A DNA stretch of 64,000 nt from Kribbella pittospori (lineage in GTDB: Bacteria > Actinomycetota > Actinomycetes > Propionibacteriales > Kribbellaceae). Each line of letters begins with the position of its first letter. The stretch's first letter is position 1. A program made the translations under genes and the position numbers. The stretch spans positions 558,001-622,000 of the forward strand of contig NZ_SJKB01000004.1 of NCBI RefSeq assembly GCF_004331465.1. The letters are read 5' to 3'. The notes under the pieces were generated by a model that did no database searches, had not been told where the DNA came from, and saw only the letters and a program-made list of their open reading frames with translations. Below are positions 15,620-25,593 of the stretch, piece by piece.

Positions 15620-16678
15620 GTGCGAGAGGTCGAGGTGGTGGTGATCGGCGCGGGGCAGGCTGGACTGTCGGCTGCCTACCATCTGGTCCGGATGGGGTTC
15701 ACGCCGTACGACGAGGTCGTCGTACTCGACCGGAATCCGGCGCCGGGTGGAGCGTGGCAGCACCGGTGGGACTCGCTGACCATGCACGAAGTCCACGGGA
15801 TCGCGAACCTGCCCGGGGTGCCGGTGCCGCCGAGTGCATCCGATGCGCGGGCGAACGAGTTCGTGCCGGGGTATTTCGCGGACTACGAGCAGCGGTTCGG
15901 GTTGCCCGTCGTACGGCCTGTGGTCGTTGAGAACGTGCGGAAGGTGGGCGGGCTGTTCGAGGTTGCGACGTCTGGTGAGACTTACCGTGCGGATGCTGTG
16001 GTGAACGCGACGGGGACGTGGAATCGGCCGTTCATTCCCTGGTACCCGGGGATCGAGAGCTTTCGGGGGCGGCAGTTGCATACGGCCGACTATCGCGGGG
16101 CGGCTGAGTTTGGCGGGCAGCATGTGCTGGTCGTTGGCGGTGGGGCGTCGGCGGTGCAGTTGCTCGCCGAGCTCTCTGAGGTCGCTTCCACCACGTGGGT
16201 CACGCGACGGCCGCCCGAGTGGCGCACTGGCGAGGACTTCAACCCGGAGTACGGCCGAAAGGTCGTAGCCAAAGTCGAGGAACGCGTCCGCGCCGGCCTG
16301 CCCCCGCGAAGCGTCGTCAGCGTCACCGGCCTCCACCTCCGCCCCCAGGAGCAGGCTGCCTTCGAGCGAGGCGTCTACACCCGCCTCCCCATGTTCACCC
16401 GCATCACCCCTGCCGGGGTCGAGTGGACCGACGGGCGACGGTTGCAGGTCGACGCAATCCTGTGGGCCACCGGCTTCCGCGCGGACCTGGCCCACCTCGC
16501 CCCGCTCCACCTCCGCGAACCCTCCGGCGGAATCCGCATGGACGGCACCCACACAGTCCTCGAACCCCGAGTCCACCTGGTCGGCTACGGCCCCTCCGCC
16601 AGCACGATCGGCGCCAACCGAGCCGGCTTCACCGCAGCCCGCTCCCTCCGAAACCTCCTGAAACCAGCCGCCGCCTGA
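15620..16678 (+). CDS. Flavin-containing monooxygenase (FMO/Baeyer-Villiger type)
   Basis: A 352-residue flavoprotein. The FAD site is GAGQAG (residues 10-15), the family fingerprint FxGxxxHxxxY is F148-R-G-R-Q-L-H154-T-A-D-Y158, and the second dinucleotide site is GGGASA (173-178). The ATG motif near the C-terminus is represented by LWATGFRADL. It is shorter than full Baeyer-Villiger enzymes and resembles the compact FMO-like oxidoreductases of actinobacteria. The GTG start at 15620 places the Rossmann strand at residue 5. The divergent LysR gene is its likely regulator. The substrate is not evident. Confidence 0.85.
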   Translation: MREVEVVVIGAGQAGLSAAYHLVRMGFTPYDEVVVLDRNPAPGGAWQHRWDSLTMHEVHGIANLPGVPVPPSASDARANEFVPGYFADYEQRFGLPVVRPVVVENVRKVGGLFEVATSGETYRADAVVNATGTWNRPFIPWYPGIESFRGRQLHTADYRGAAEFGGQHVLVVGGGASAVQLLAELSEVASTTWVTRRPPEWRTGEDFNPEYGRKVVAKVEERVRAGLPPRSVVSVTGLHLRPQEQAAFERGVYTRLPMFTRITPAGVEWTDGRRLQVDAILWATGFRADLAHLAPLHLREPSGGIRMDGTHTVLEPRVHLVGYGPSASTIGANRAGFTAARSLRNLLKPAAA

Positions 16679-16702
16679 AGTAGTGCGGGTGCTCAGGGGA
16701 AG

Positions 16703-18351
<1,649 letters not shown>

Positions 18352-19623
18352 TCAGCGCGTGGGGTTGGCGCTTGCTGAGGTGGTGGCGGTCAGGTGGATG
18401 GGGTCGAGGGGCTCGGTGGGTGTAGGCCAGTGGGGGTGTTTGCGGACGGCTAGGGGGAGGAGGGTGCCGGCGAAGAGGAAGATGGTGGCTGTCAGGAGCC
18501 AGCCGGGCCAGCCCCAGGTGACGGCGATGGTGGTGAGGATGAAGGGGGCGATGAGGTCACCGACCTGGTGGCCCATGGCGTAGGCGCCTTGGTATTGGCC
18601 TTGGGCGCCGGGCGGGGCGAGTTCGAAGCTGATGCCCCAGCCGCCTGCGGATTGCAGCATCTCGCCCAGGACGTGGACGAGGGCTGCGACGATCAGGAGG
18701 CCGACGGTGACGGCGCCTGAGGTGACGTCGGTGAGGGCCAGGACGATGCAAGCTCCGGCGAGGAGTACGCCGGCTCGGCGGCCGGCGCGCGCGGCGCCGG
18801 GGAGGTGTTCGGTGCCTCGGGCAACGCGGAGCTGGAGCAGGATCACGGCGACTGAGTTGATCACCAGCAGGACGGAGATCAGCCAGCGCGGCGCGTCGGT
18901 CGCGGTCGCCACCCAGAGCGGGATCGCGATCTGCGCCATCGCGTTGTGCATGCTCAGTACGCCGTCCAGCGCGACGAACGCGAGGAACGGCCGATCCTTC
19001 AACGCGGTCAGCCCGGACGGACCGGTTGCCGACGGCACCTTCTCGACCTTTGGCATCCCGAAACGAACCAGAGCTGCGGTGATCACGTACGTCGCCGCGT
19101 TGGCAAGCAGTGCGGCGACGTACACCTCTCGCCGATCAACTGCGAGCACGACGCCGGCGACAGCCATGCCGGCACCCATGCCGATGTTGGTCGTCACGCG
19201 AAGGATCGCCCGCGTCCGCACTCGCTGGTCGGACGGCGACAGGCCGGCGATCAGCGCCCCCTTCGCGCCACGTTGCCCGGAGTCGGCGATCGCGGTGATG
19301 CCCGCGACCACGACGTACGGGAGGAACGAGCGGACCTGCGTCAGCGCGCTCATCGTGATCGCTTGCAGGAGGAGGAAGCCGACGTACGCACGGTTCGGTC
19401 CGAGACGATCCGCGACGACGCCGAGCGGCGTACTGGCCACGAGCCCGACCAAGCCGGCGACGGTCAGCCCGACGCCGACATGCCCGACGGACAGACCGGC
19501 TGCGCGCGTGAGGTACAGCGCGCCGACGGCGGCGTACACACCGTTCCCGAACGTGTTGACGAGAGTCGCGCCGATCAACCGACGTACGGCCGGCGGAAGA
19601 GAAGCTGTCACCCTCTCACTCAA
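18352..19623 (-). CDS. MFS transporter, 12 TM
   Basis: A 423-residue major facilitator protein of a general actinobacterial efflux branch. TM1-TM2 read LIGATLVNTFGNGVYAAVGA-type sequence and loop 2-3 has STPLGVVADRLGPNRAYVGF (motif A variant). About 12 hydrophobic segments are visible, with a central basic loop and a Pro/Thr-rich C-terminal tail. It precedes the rox-like gene on the same strand and could be co-transcribed. The start is TTG at 19623; GTG at 19611 is an alternative, and neither has a strong ribosome binding site. The substrate is unknown. Confidence 0.8.
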   Translation of the reverse strand: MSERVTASLPPAVRRLIGATLVNTFGNGVYAAVGALYLTRAAGLSVGHVGVGLTVAGLVGLVASTPLGVVADRLGPNRAYVGFLLLQAITMSALTQVRSFLPYVVVAGITAIADSGQRGAKGALIAGLSPSDQRVRTRAILRVTTNIGMGAGMAVAGVVLAVDRREVYVAALLANAATYVITAALVRFGMPKVEKVPSATGPSGLTALKDRPFLAFVALDGVLSMHNAMAQIAIPLWVATATDAPRWLISVLLVINSVAVILLQLRVARGTEHLPGAARAGRRAGVLLAGACIVLALTDVTSGAVTVGLLIVAALVHVLGEMLQSAGGWGISFELAPPGAQGQYQGAYAMGHQVGDLIAPFILTTIAVTWGWPGWLLTATIFLFAGTLLPLAVRKHPHWPTPTEPLDPIHLTATTSASANPTR

Positions 19624-19732
19624 CTATGGCCCGCCCCAACCGGTGGTTGGACTGACAGATCCCGTCAATGCATCAGCCACCGAAGCATTCCTGTGCCGAG
19701 GCCAGGAGGTTGGCTCGGCTACCGTGGCTTGC

Positions 19733-20257
19733 ATGTTCGAAGGGACTGATTCGGCGGTCGTGGTTGCCGTCCCGGCGGCGGAGGTCGCCGTTGCCGCACA
19801 TCGCGCGAGGTTCGACCCGGCCGCGGCGTGGGGTGTCCCGGCGCACGTGACGGTGCTGTACCCGTTCCTTCCGCCGTCCGAGCTGGACGAGGATGTTCTC
19901 CGCGCCCTTGCGGAGGCTGTCCGCACGGTCCCTCGGTTCACGGCAGAGTGGAACGCGACCGGTTGGTTCGACGAGGACGTGTTGTGGCTGGCGCCTGATC
20001 CTGCGGATTCGTTCCGGGCGTTGACCTTGGCGGTGTTCCGGGCGTTCCCCGAGTTCCCGCCGTACGGCGGTGAGTTCCAGGACCTGATGCCCCACTTGAC
20101 CGTGGCACATGCCGGCACACGGGCCGAGATGAGAGAGGTTGAACGCCAGGTACGCGAGCATCTCCCGATCTCCATGCTGGTCACGGACGTCCAGCTCATG
20201 TGCGGCTCAGACGCACACCACTCCTGGCAGACAGTCCGCAACATCCCACTCGGCTGA
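19733..20257 (+). CDS. 2'-5' RNA ligase-like protein (2H phosphoesterase)
   Basis: A 174-residue 2H-superfamily protein. The two catalytic His-x-Thr motifs are visible: HVTVLYPF near residue 37 and HLTVAH near residue 123, arranged symmetrically as in LigT/CPDase folds. Such enzymes hydrolyse cyclic phosphates or ligate RNA 2'-5' bonds; the bacterial role is poorly defined. The ATG at 19733 is chosen because the protein then begins just before the first beta strand. It is divergent from the MFS gene and convergent with the DUF5937-type regulator. Confidence 0.85.
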   Translation: MFEGTDSAVVVAVPAAEVAVAAHRARFDPAAAWGVPAHVTVLYPFLPPSELDEDVLRALAEAVRTVPRFTAEWNATGWFDEDVLWLAPDPADSFRALTLAVFRAFPEFPPYGGEFQDLMPHLTVAHAGTRAEMREVERQVREHLPISMLVTDVQLMCGSDAHHSWQTVRNIPLG

Positions 20258-20297
20258 GGTCCGCCCAGTGCGGCGGGCGGGACAGACTGTGGGGGAT

Positions 20298-21353
20298 TCA
20301 CCGCATGATCAGGTTGAGGAGGTCTGTGCCTAGGTGGTTGAGGGTGGACTCGTCCAGGCGGTAGGCGACGAAGCGGCCTTGGCGTTCGGCGGTTACCAGG
20401 CCGACTCGGGTGAGGGCGCGCAGGTGGCGGGTCACCTGGGTCGGGTGGAGGCCCCACAACGCAGCGATCTCGCCGGCCGTGCGGGGTTCGCTGGCGACGG
20501 CTCGGCAGACCTGGAGACGGTCGGGGCCGGCGAGGGCTTCCAGGCGACCGAGCATCTGCTGGGCGGTGGGTACGGCGGCCCCAGCCCCCACCACCGGATA
20601 GATGACCGTCAGCGGCTCCCCAGGGATCTCCCCCAAGAACAGATGTGGCTCGATGTAGTTGCTAGGGACAAGCAACAGCGACCGCTCCGACAGATCGATC
20701 CGCTTGCTCTGCACCTTCTGCACCACCGCGCTGTCCGCGTCGCGCACCGACACAGACCCATCCAACGACCGCAACATCGCCAGCACACCGTCACGCACAG
20801 CGAGGTCGCGGTCCTGCCGCCCACGGGCAGCCAGCGCCTCCCGCGACTCCTCCCACACCGCAGCGAACCACTCCACCCAACAAGCATCGAGCAGGTCGAG
20901 GAAACGACGTACCGGCTCAACCGGATCACTCAACAGCGAGTCAACCAACGCAGCGACCGCACGACCCCGACTACGGGCCCAATGGCGTACGGCGTCCGTG
21001 TCCGTAGTCCGACTGCTCAACGGACGCCCCCGCAACGGCCGCACCAACTCAGCCGCGAGCTCCTCCGGCGCCCGAGCCCGCAATGCCGCCAGCTCGTCCT
21101 GCCACGGCGGCATCCCCGTCGCACCGCTCGTCGCAAAGAACCGCGCCCGGACAGCCCGCACGGTCCACGTCCACTGCTCCAACTCCGACCGCAGTACGTC
21201 GGGCAGTCGTACGCCGGCCGCCCACTCGACGCGGTCGTGGTGAGCAGGCTCGGCCAGCACGTGGAGTGCACAGCCGAGCTCGATCAGGGGTGAGGCGACG
21301 TGGCGGATCCGCTCAGGGTCGAGACGGCTCAGGCCGGCGAGAACTGTCGGCAC
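20298..21353 (-). CDS. ArsR-type regulator with N-terminal DUF5937-like domain
   Basis: A 351-residue protein. Residues about 1-250 form a mainly helical domain with RIDLSERSLLLVPSNYIEPHL, the pattern of the DUF5937 proteins that precede ArsR winged helices in actinobacteria. Residues about 265-340 are the winged helix: RLQVCRAVASEPRTAGEIAA followed by WGLHPTQVTRHLRALTRVGL and the wing TAERQGRFVAYRL. The GTG start at 21353 is the only good option. No metal-binding cysteine pair of classical ArsR is visible, so the signal is probably an organic ligand. The next gene upstream on the same strand is the GyrI-like protein. Confidence 0.82.
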   Translation of the reverse strand: MPTVLAGLSRLDPERIRHVASPLIELGCALHVLAEPAHHDRVEWAAGVRLPDVLRSELEQWTWTVRAVRARFFATSGATGMPPWQDELAALRARAPEELAAELVRPLRGRPLSSRTTDTDAVRHWARSRGRAVAALVDSLLSDPVEPVRRFLDLLDACWVEWFAAVWEESREALAARGRQDRDLAVRDGVLAMLRSLDGSVSVRDADSAVVQKVQSKRIDLSERSLLLVPSNYIEPHLFLGEIPGEPLTVIYPVVGAGAAVPTAQQMLGRLEALAGPDRLQVCRAVASEPRTAGEIAALWGLHPTQVTRHLRALTRVGLVTAERQGRFVAYRLDESTLNHLGTDLLNLIMR

Positions 21354-21372
21354 CTAGCAACCCACCAAGGAA

Positions 21373-21846
21373 CTAGTCCTTCAGCTTGAACTGCAGCTCG
21401 GTGTCCCAGTCCGCCATGTTCGGGACCTCGCGCGGGTCGGACTTGTAGATCTCGAGCCGCGCGGTCCACCGGTCACCGTCGGCGTCCCACTCGAGGCCCT
21501 TGTCGTCCGCCCAGGCCAGCAGGTCGCGGGTGGCGTCGACCAGACCGTCCGGGTGTCCGTGGTACGTCGTACTGGCGTAACGCCCGGCCGGGAGGACACC
21601 AGTGACGATCTCGCCCTCACCGCTGTGCAGGTCGTCGACCGGGAACCCGATCTCCAGGACCAGGCCGGCTTCCATGTCCACCACGTCGTACTTGAAGAAC
21701 GGTGCGTCGTTCGGCGCGATCTCCCGGGCGGCGAGCCAGTCGATCACCTCGCGCATCCGGTCCGCGAACGCACTGATCTCGGTCATGGCGACCTTGCCCC
21801 GCAGCGCGACGTACGGCCGCTCCCCCAACTCCACGATGTCCGGCAT
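21373..21846 (-). CDS. GyrI-like small-molecule-binding domain protein
   Basis: A 157-residue stand-alone GyrI/AraC-effector-binding (SOUL/BacT-like) domain. Typical features are the start PDIVELGERPYVALRGKV, a central EIGFPVD, VTGVLPAGRYASTTYHG and the C-terminal WTARLEIYKSDPREVPN. ATG 21846 is preferred to 21870 because GGGAGGA is seven bases before it and lies inside the longer version. Such domains bind hydrophobic drugs or hydrolyse them. It is 19 bp upstream of the ArsR-type regulator on the same strand, and the two probably form an operon. Confidence 0.83.
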   Translation of the reverse strand: MPDIVELGERPYVALRGKVAMTEISAFADRMREVIDWLAAREIAPNDAPFFKYDVVDMEAGLVLEIGFPVDDLHSGEGEIVTGVLPAGRYASTTYHGHPDGLVDATRDLLAWADDKGLEWDADGDRWTARLEIYKSDPREVPNMADWDTELQFKLKD

Positions 21847-21883
21847 TCCACAGTCCTCCCGGCTCGGCAACGCGCTGTCAGAG

Positions 21884-21997
21884 TCAACCTAACGCCTGCT
21901 GGATCACAGCGGTGTTCCGGTACTCGCGCCACCCGGCAATCTTCCCGTCCCGGACCAGGTGGTCCAGGGACCTCCAAGACCGGACGCTGGCGATCAT
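21884..21997 (-). pseudogene. 3' remnant of a SnoaL/NTF2-like protein gene
   Basis: The leftward frame ends HLVRDGKIAGWREYRNTAVI and QQALG before a stop at 21884. This matches the last strand and helix of SnoaL-like (NTF2-fold, limonene-epoxide-hydrolase-like) proteins, where V-R-D-G-K-I and W-R-E-Y are hallmark residues. Upstream of this the frame loses any resemblance (about 21965-21997), so only about 27 codons of the family remain and the rest is deleted. It sits between the GyrI-like gene and the DUF1906 gene. Confidence 0.6.
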
Positions 21998-22057
21998 CTT
22001 CAGAGGTCTTGCGTAGGCCGACCCCGCAGCCGTCTACTGAGACCAGGGGTGCCGCGA

Positions 22058-23356
22058 ATGAAGCGGATCAGATTGAAGGTGGCCGCCGCAGCGGCCGCCG
22101 TACTGCTACTGGGCCCGTCCGCGCCGGCCATGGCCGAGCCGACCACGCCGCTCACCTATGGAGCCGGTACGACGGCCACCCGGTTCAGCGGACTCGCGTT
22201 CGACACCTGTACGGCGCCGACCGTCGCGCAGATGACTGCCTGGAAAACATCGCCTTACAAGGCGATCGGGATCTACGTCGGCGGAGTGAACCGGAGCTGT
22301 GCGCAGCCGCAGCTCACCCAGAGCTGGGTCGGCAGTGTGACCCGCATGGGCTGGCGCCTCATCCCGATCTACCTCGGCTACCAGGCGCCCTGCACGTTCC
22401 GCCCGAACGCGGTGAAGATCACCCCGGCGTCCGCAGCCGCACAGGGGGCCCTCCTGGCGGGAGACGCAGTGACTCAGGCCAGGAAGATCGGACTGCTCGC
22501 GGGCAGTGCGATCTACGCCGACATGGAGCACTACAACGCAGCCGACGCGACCTGCCGGGCCACGGTGCTGCGGTTCCTGTCGTCGTGGACGAAGGAACTG
22601 CACCGCCGCGGCTTCCTCTCCGGCGTCTACGCACACCAGGACTCCGGTGCGCGCCATCTGGCCGAGGTCTACAACTCGACGGCGTACGCGCGGCCGGACG
22701 CCGTCTGGATCGCCCGCTGGGACGGCAGCTCGTCGCTGACCGGCTGGCCGCTGATCTCCAACCGCTACTGGCTGATCGGGCAGCGAGCCAAGCAGTACCA
22801 AGGCGATCACACCGAGACGTACGGCGGTGTCACCCTCAACATCGACAACGACAGCTTCGACGCACCCGTCGCCTCGGTCTGGTACTCCTACACGGTCCGC
22901 ACGACCATCCATACCTACAGCGGCCCAGGGACCTCCTATCCGATCAAGGGGACGATCGCCCTGAACTCGGGCGTGCGGATCGTCTGCCAGACGTTCGGCC
23001 CGAAGATCGGCGTCACCACCGTCTGGGACAAGCTGATCGACGGGACCTACATCACCGACTACTACGCCAGGACACCGACCAAGCCCGGCTACAGCGCACC
23101 GATTCCCGGCTGCAGCAACCCGTTCCAGACGACCGTCGACAACCTGAGCCGCCGGCACGGCCCGGGAACGTCGTACGCGACGTACCCAGGCCTGCTGCCG
23201 ATCGGGTCGCTGGCGTGGATCACCTGCCAGCGCCCCGGCTCCAAGGTCGGTACGACGTCAGTGTGGAACCGGCTGAGCGACGGCTCCTACGTCACCGACT
23301 ACTACGTCGCCACCACGAGCAACACCACCTACTCGACACCACTGCGGCGGTGCTGA
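22058..23356 (+). CDS. Secreted DUF1906 (glycoside-hydrolase-like) protein with two SH3-like repeats
   Basis: A 432-residue exported protein. Residues 1-27 are a Sec signal peptide (MKRIRLKVAAAAAAVLLLG, cleavage after AMA). Residues about 40-270 form a DUF1906/Rv2525c-like TIM-barrel domain: FDTCTAPTVAQMTAW, KAIGIYVGG, LIPIYLGYQ, GSAIYADMEHYN, GVYAHQDSG and VWIARWDG, with acidic residues at the barrel end as in GH25-like folds. Two repeats at about 285-350 and 360-430, each with GPGTSY and VW-LI/RLSDGSYVTDYY, look like SH3-type cell-wall-binding modules. A role in envelope remodelling is likely but not proven for the family. Confidence 0.85.
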   Translation: MKRIRLKVAAAAAAVLLLGPSAPAMAEPTTPLTYGAGTTATRFSGLAFDTCTAPTVAQMTAWKTSPYKAIGIYVGGVNRSCAQPQLTQSWVGSVTRMGWRLIPIYLGYQAPCTFRPNAVKITPASAAAQGALLAGDAVTQARKIGLLAGSAIYADMEHYNAADATCRATVLRFLSSWTKELHRRGFLSGVYAHQDSGARHLAEVYNSTAYARPDAVWIARWDGSSSLTGWPLISNRYWLIGQRAKQYQGDHTETYGGVTLNIDNDSFDAPVASVWYSYTVRTTIHTYSGPGTSYPIKGTIALNSGVRIVCQTFGPKIGVTTVWDKLIDGTYITDYYARTPTKPGYSAPIPGCSNPFQTTVDNLSRRHGPGTSYATYPGLLPIGSLAWITCQRPGSKVGTTSVWNRLSDGSYVTDYYVATTSNTTYSTPLRRC

Positions 23357-23357
23357 C

Positions 23358-23729
23358 TCACTGAGCCCACGGCGGCTGGATCGTCGTACCGTCGGCCATC
23401 GTGCCGGTGAAGCCGGCGGTGATGGCGACGTGCAGCTCGGCGGTGTCCTCGCCGAGGTTGGTCAGCGAGATCTGCTCGCCGGCCGGTACGACGACCGCGT
23501 CGCCGGCCCCGAGCTTCTCGCCGTCCGGGGTGACCTGGACGGTGCCGCTGAGCACCATGAACACCTCGTCGCGGTCGATGGTGTGCGGCGCATCGCCGCG
23601 TACTCCGGGATCGACCGTCAGCTTCCACGTGCACAGACCGGCCGACCCCCGGCTCGGCGCGGCCAGCCCGGTGAACTCGACCCCGGGCAACCGGAACCGC
23701 GGCGCCTCGGCGGCGCGAATGATCTGCAT
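23358..23729 (-). CDS. Small cupin-domain protein
   Basis: A 123-residue single cupin. The first motif HTIDRDEVFMVLSG and the second GDAVVVPAGEQISLTN are visible; the first histidine and glutamate are kept but the usual HxH is reduced to one His, so metal binding may be weak. GGGGGGAA precedes the ATG. It is divergent from the MarR gene with a perfect operator between them, so it is probably the regulated target. The function is unknown. Confidence 0.83.
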   Translation of the reverse strand: MQIIRAAEAPRFRLPGVEFTGLAAPSRGSAGLCTWKLTVDPGVRGDAPHTIDRDEVFMVLSGTVQVTPDGEKLGAGDAVVVPAGEQISLTNLGEDTAELHVAITAGFTGTMADGTTIQPPWAQ

Positions 23730-23746
23730 CGCTTCCCCCCATCAGA

Positions 23747-23784
23747 GATAGTCAAGCCAACTTGACCAAGTCGGCTTGACTATC
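23747..23784. promoter_or_regulatory. 38-bp palindromic operator between cupin and MarR genes
   Basis: Arms GATAGTCAAGCC (23747-23758) and GGCTTGACTATC (23773-23784) are perfect reverse complements over 12 bp. The 14-base centre contains ACTTGACCAAGT (23760-23771), itself near-palindromic, so TCAAG/CTTGA half-sites recur four times. The right arm ends one base before the MarR ATG. This is a textbook autoregulatory MarR site overlapping both divergent promoters. Confidence 0.75.
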
Positions 23785-24258
23785 ATGGCGCTCATGACGC
23801 GTTCGGGCAAGCCTGATTTCGGAATCCTGCTGGTGCTGGCGGACCAGGAGTTCGTCGGCGCACTGCGGGCGGCGACAGCTGAACAAGGGTTCGACGACCA
23901 GGGCCGGTCGGACGGATTCGTCCTGCGCACGCTCGGCGCCGCACCGACCACGATCAGTGGGCTGGCGGCGCGGCTGGAGATCACCAAGCAGGGCGCGAGC
24001 CAGATCGTCGACGACATGGAGCGGCGCGGCTACGTCGAGCGCCGCGCGGACCCGTCCGACGCACGGGCCCGGCTGCTGCACCTCACCGACCGGGGCGAGG
24101 CCGCACTGCAGGCGGCCCGGAACTTCCACCAGTCCTACGAACGCAAGCTCCGCCGCAAATTCGGCGACGAAGCGATCGACACGGTGCGCGGCGTACTGAC
24201 CGAGATGGCCGGCGAGGCCCGGGTCAGTACGCCACACTTCAGAGCGTTGATGTTCTAG
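23785..24258 (+). CDS. MarR-family transcriptional regulator
   Basis: A 157-residue MarR protein. Winged helix at about 45-115: FVLRTLGAAPTTISGLAARL, EITKQGASQIVDDMERRGYV and the wing ERRADPSDARARLLHLTDRG. A long N-terminal region (LVLADQEFVGALRAATAEQG) and a C-terminal helix form the dimer interface. ATG 23785 abuts the operator, leaving no room for a ribosome binding site, so translation may start from a leaderless transcript or from ATG 23794. It probably represses itself and the divergent cupin. Its stop overlaps that of the next gene as CTAG. Confidence 0.85.
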   Translation: MALMTRSGKPDFGILLVLADQEFVGALRAATAEQGFDDQGRSDGFVLRTLGAAPTTISGLAARLEITKQGASQIVDDMERRGYVERRADPSDARARLLHLTDRGEAALQAARNFHQSYERKLRRKFGDEAIDTVRGVLTEMAGEARVSTPHFRALMF

Positions 24259-25526
24259 CTGAAGTACTGCGGGAACATGTCGTTCGTGGGCCAGGTCTTC
24301 ACGCCGTTGGCTGCGGTCCACAGGGCCGCGTCGATGTCGCCGTACGACTTGCCGCTCGGGTCGTCGCGGCGGTTGAACAAGGCGGCCCAGCTCATCCCGT
24401 TGTAGGTCCGGACCACGATGCTGAAGGTGCCTGGCATGCTGCCGGTGTGCCAGGTGTTGCGACCCGCGCCGCCGGCCGTGGTCGGACGGATCTGCCAGCC
24501 GAGACCGTAGTACCAACCGTCGGGCTGGATGCCGATCTCGGGCTTGGCCCAGACGCTGTTCAGCGACGCGGTGTTCAGCACGCTCGACGACGCGTCGAAC
24601 ATCTTCGCGAACCGGACCAGGTCCGGAGCGCTCGCGATCCAGCCGCCGTTCGAGTCCTGGATGCGCATGCTGAACGATCCGTACGGCGCGGCAACGATCG
24701 TGCCGGTGTTGTCGAGCACCGTCGGTCCGGTGTACTGCGACTCGTACGGCACCTCGCCGGTGTGCTTGGCGATGGTCCAGCCCTGCGCCATCCGGGTGAT
24801 CTTCAACGGAGCAAGGAGCTTCTGCTTCACGTACGTCTCGTAGCTCAGCCCGCTGACCTTCTCGATCACGCGGCCGGCCAGCACGTACCCGAAGTTCGAA
24901 TAGGCGTACTTGCTGCCCGGTGCGAAGTCGAGCTTCTGCCCGGCCATGTACTTGATCTCGTCGGCGTGCTGGAGCTCCATCGGGACGCCCAGGGCCTTGG
25001 CGATGATGGCGTCCTTGAAGTTCGGGTCGCCGGAGACGTCGCGGTCGAAGCCGCCGAGGTGCTGCAGCAGCCGCTTGATGGTGACCGCGGACCAGCGGGT
25101 GTCCTTGGTCTGCCCGGTCGGCGGCGTGATCGCGATGATGTTGCCGACCGGCGTGGTCAGGCTCAGCTTGCCGTCCTGCACGAGCTTCATGATCGCGGCC
25201 GCGGTGAACATCTTCGACACGCTCGCGACGCGGAACAGCGACGTCGGCTGGACCGTCAGCGCGGTCGACGTACTGTAGCCGCGGGCAAGCACCAGGCGGC
25301 CCTTGTACGTCACCGCAAGCTGCCCGCCGGTCACGCCGCGGGCCTGCATGAAGGTCTTCATCTGGTTGTCGAAGCCGGCCAGCGCCGACACAGTGGTACC
25401 GGTGGTCTTCCAGGTCGCGGCGGCATCGGCCGAACGGCTCAGGGCCGTCCCGGCTCCGGTGCCGACGGCGGCGACCGCGCCGGTTGCGAGCGCAAGCTTG
25501 CCGAAATTCCGGCGCGTCAGCTCCAC
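24255..25526 (-). CDS. Tat-exported serine hydrolase (beta-lactamase/D-aminopeptidase type)
   Basis: A 423-residue beta-lactamase-like protein. The twin-arginine signal is LTRRNFGKLALATGAVAAVG from residue 3. Catalytic motifs are SVSK (SxxK), YSN (YxN, in GSKYAYSNFGYVLAGRVIEK) and HTGS (in NTWHTGSMPG). GTG 25526 has AAGGAG nine bases upstream, which decides it over longer versions that include non-coding sequence. It follows the GH84-like gene by 67 bp on the same strand and may belong to the same glycan operon, perhaps acting on N-acyl or ester groups; that role is inferred only from position. Confidence 0.87.
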   Translation of the reverse strand: MELTRRNFGKLALATGAVAAVGTGAGTALSRSADAAATWKTTGTTVSALAGFDNQMKTFMQARGVTGGQLAVTYKGRLVLARGYSTSTALTVQPTSLFRVASVSKMFTAAAIMKLVQDGKLSLTTPVGNIIAITPPTGQTKDTRWSAVTIKRLLQHLGGFDRDVSGDPNFKDAIIAKALGVPMELQHADEIKYMAGQKLDFAPGSKYAYSNFGYVLAGRVIEKVSGLSYETYVKQKLLAPLKITRMAQGWTIAKHTGEVPYESQYTGPTVLDNTGTIVAAPYGSFSMRIQDSNGGWIASAPDLVRFAKMFDASSSVLNTASLNSVWAKPEIGIQPDGWYYGLGWQIRPTTAGGAGRNTWHTGSMPGTFSIVVRTYNGMSWAALFNRRDDPSGKSYGDIDAALWTAANGVKTWPTNDMFPQYFS

Positions 25527-25593
25527 GAACGTGTTCTCCTTCAGGATGCAGGGCAGGGCTATCAGAGGCAGAAGTTTGCCATCAGAGGAGGTC

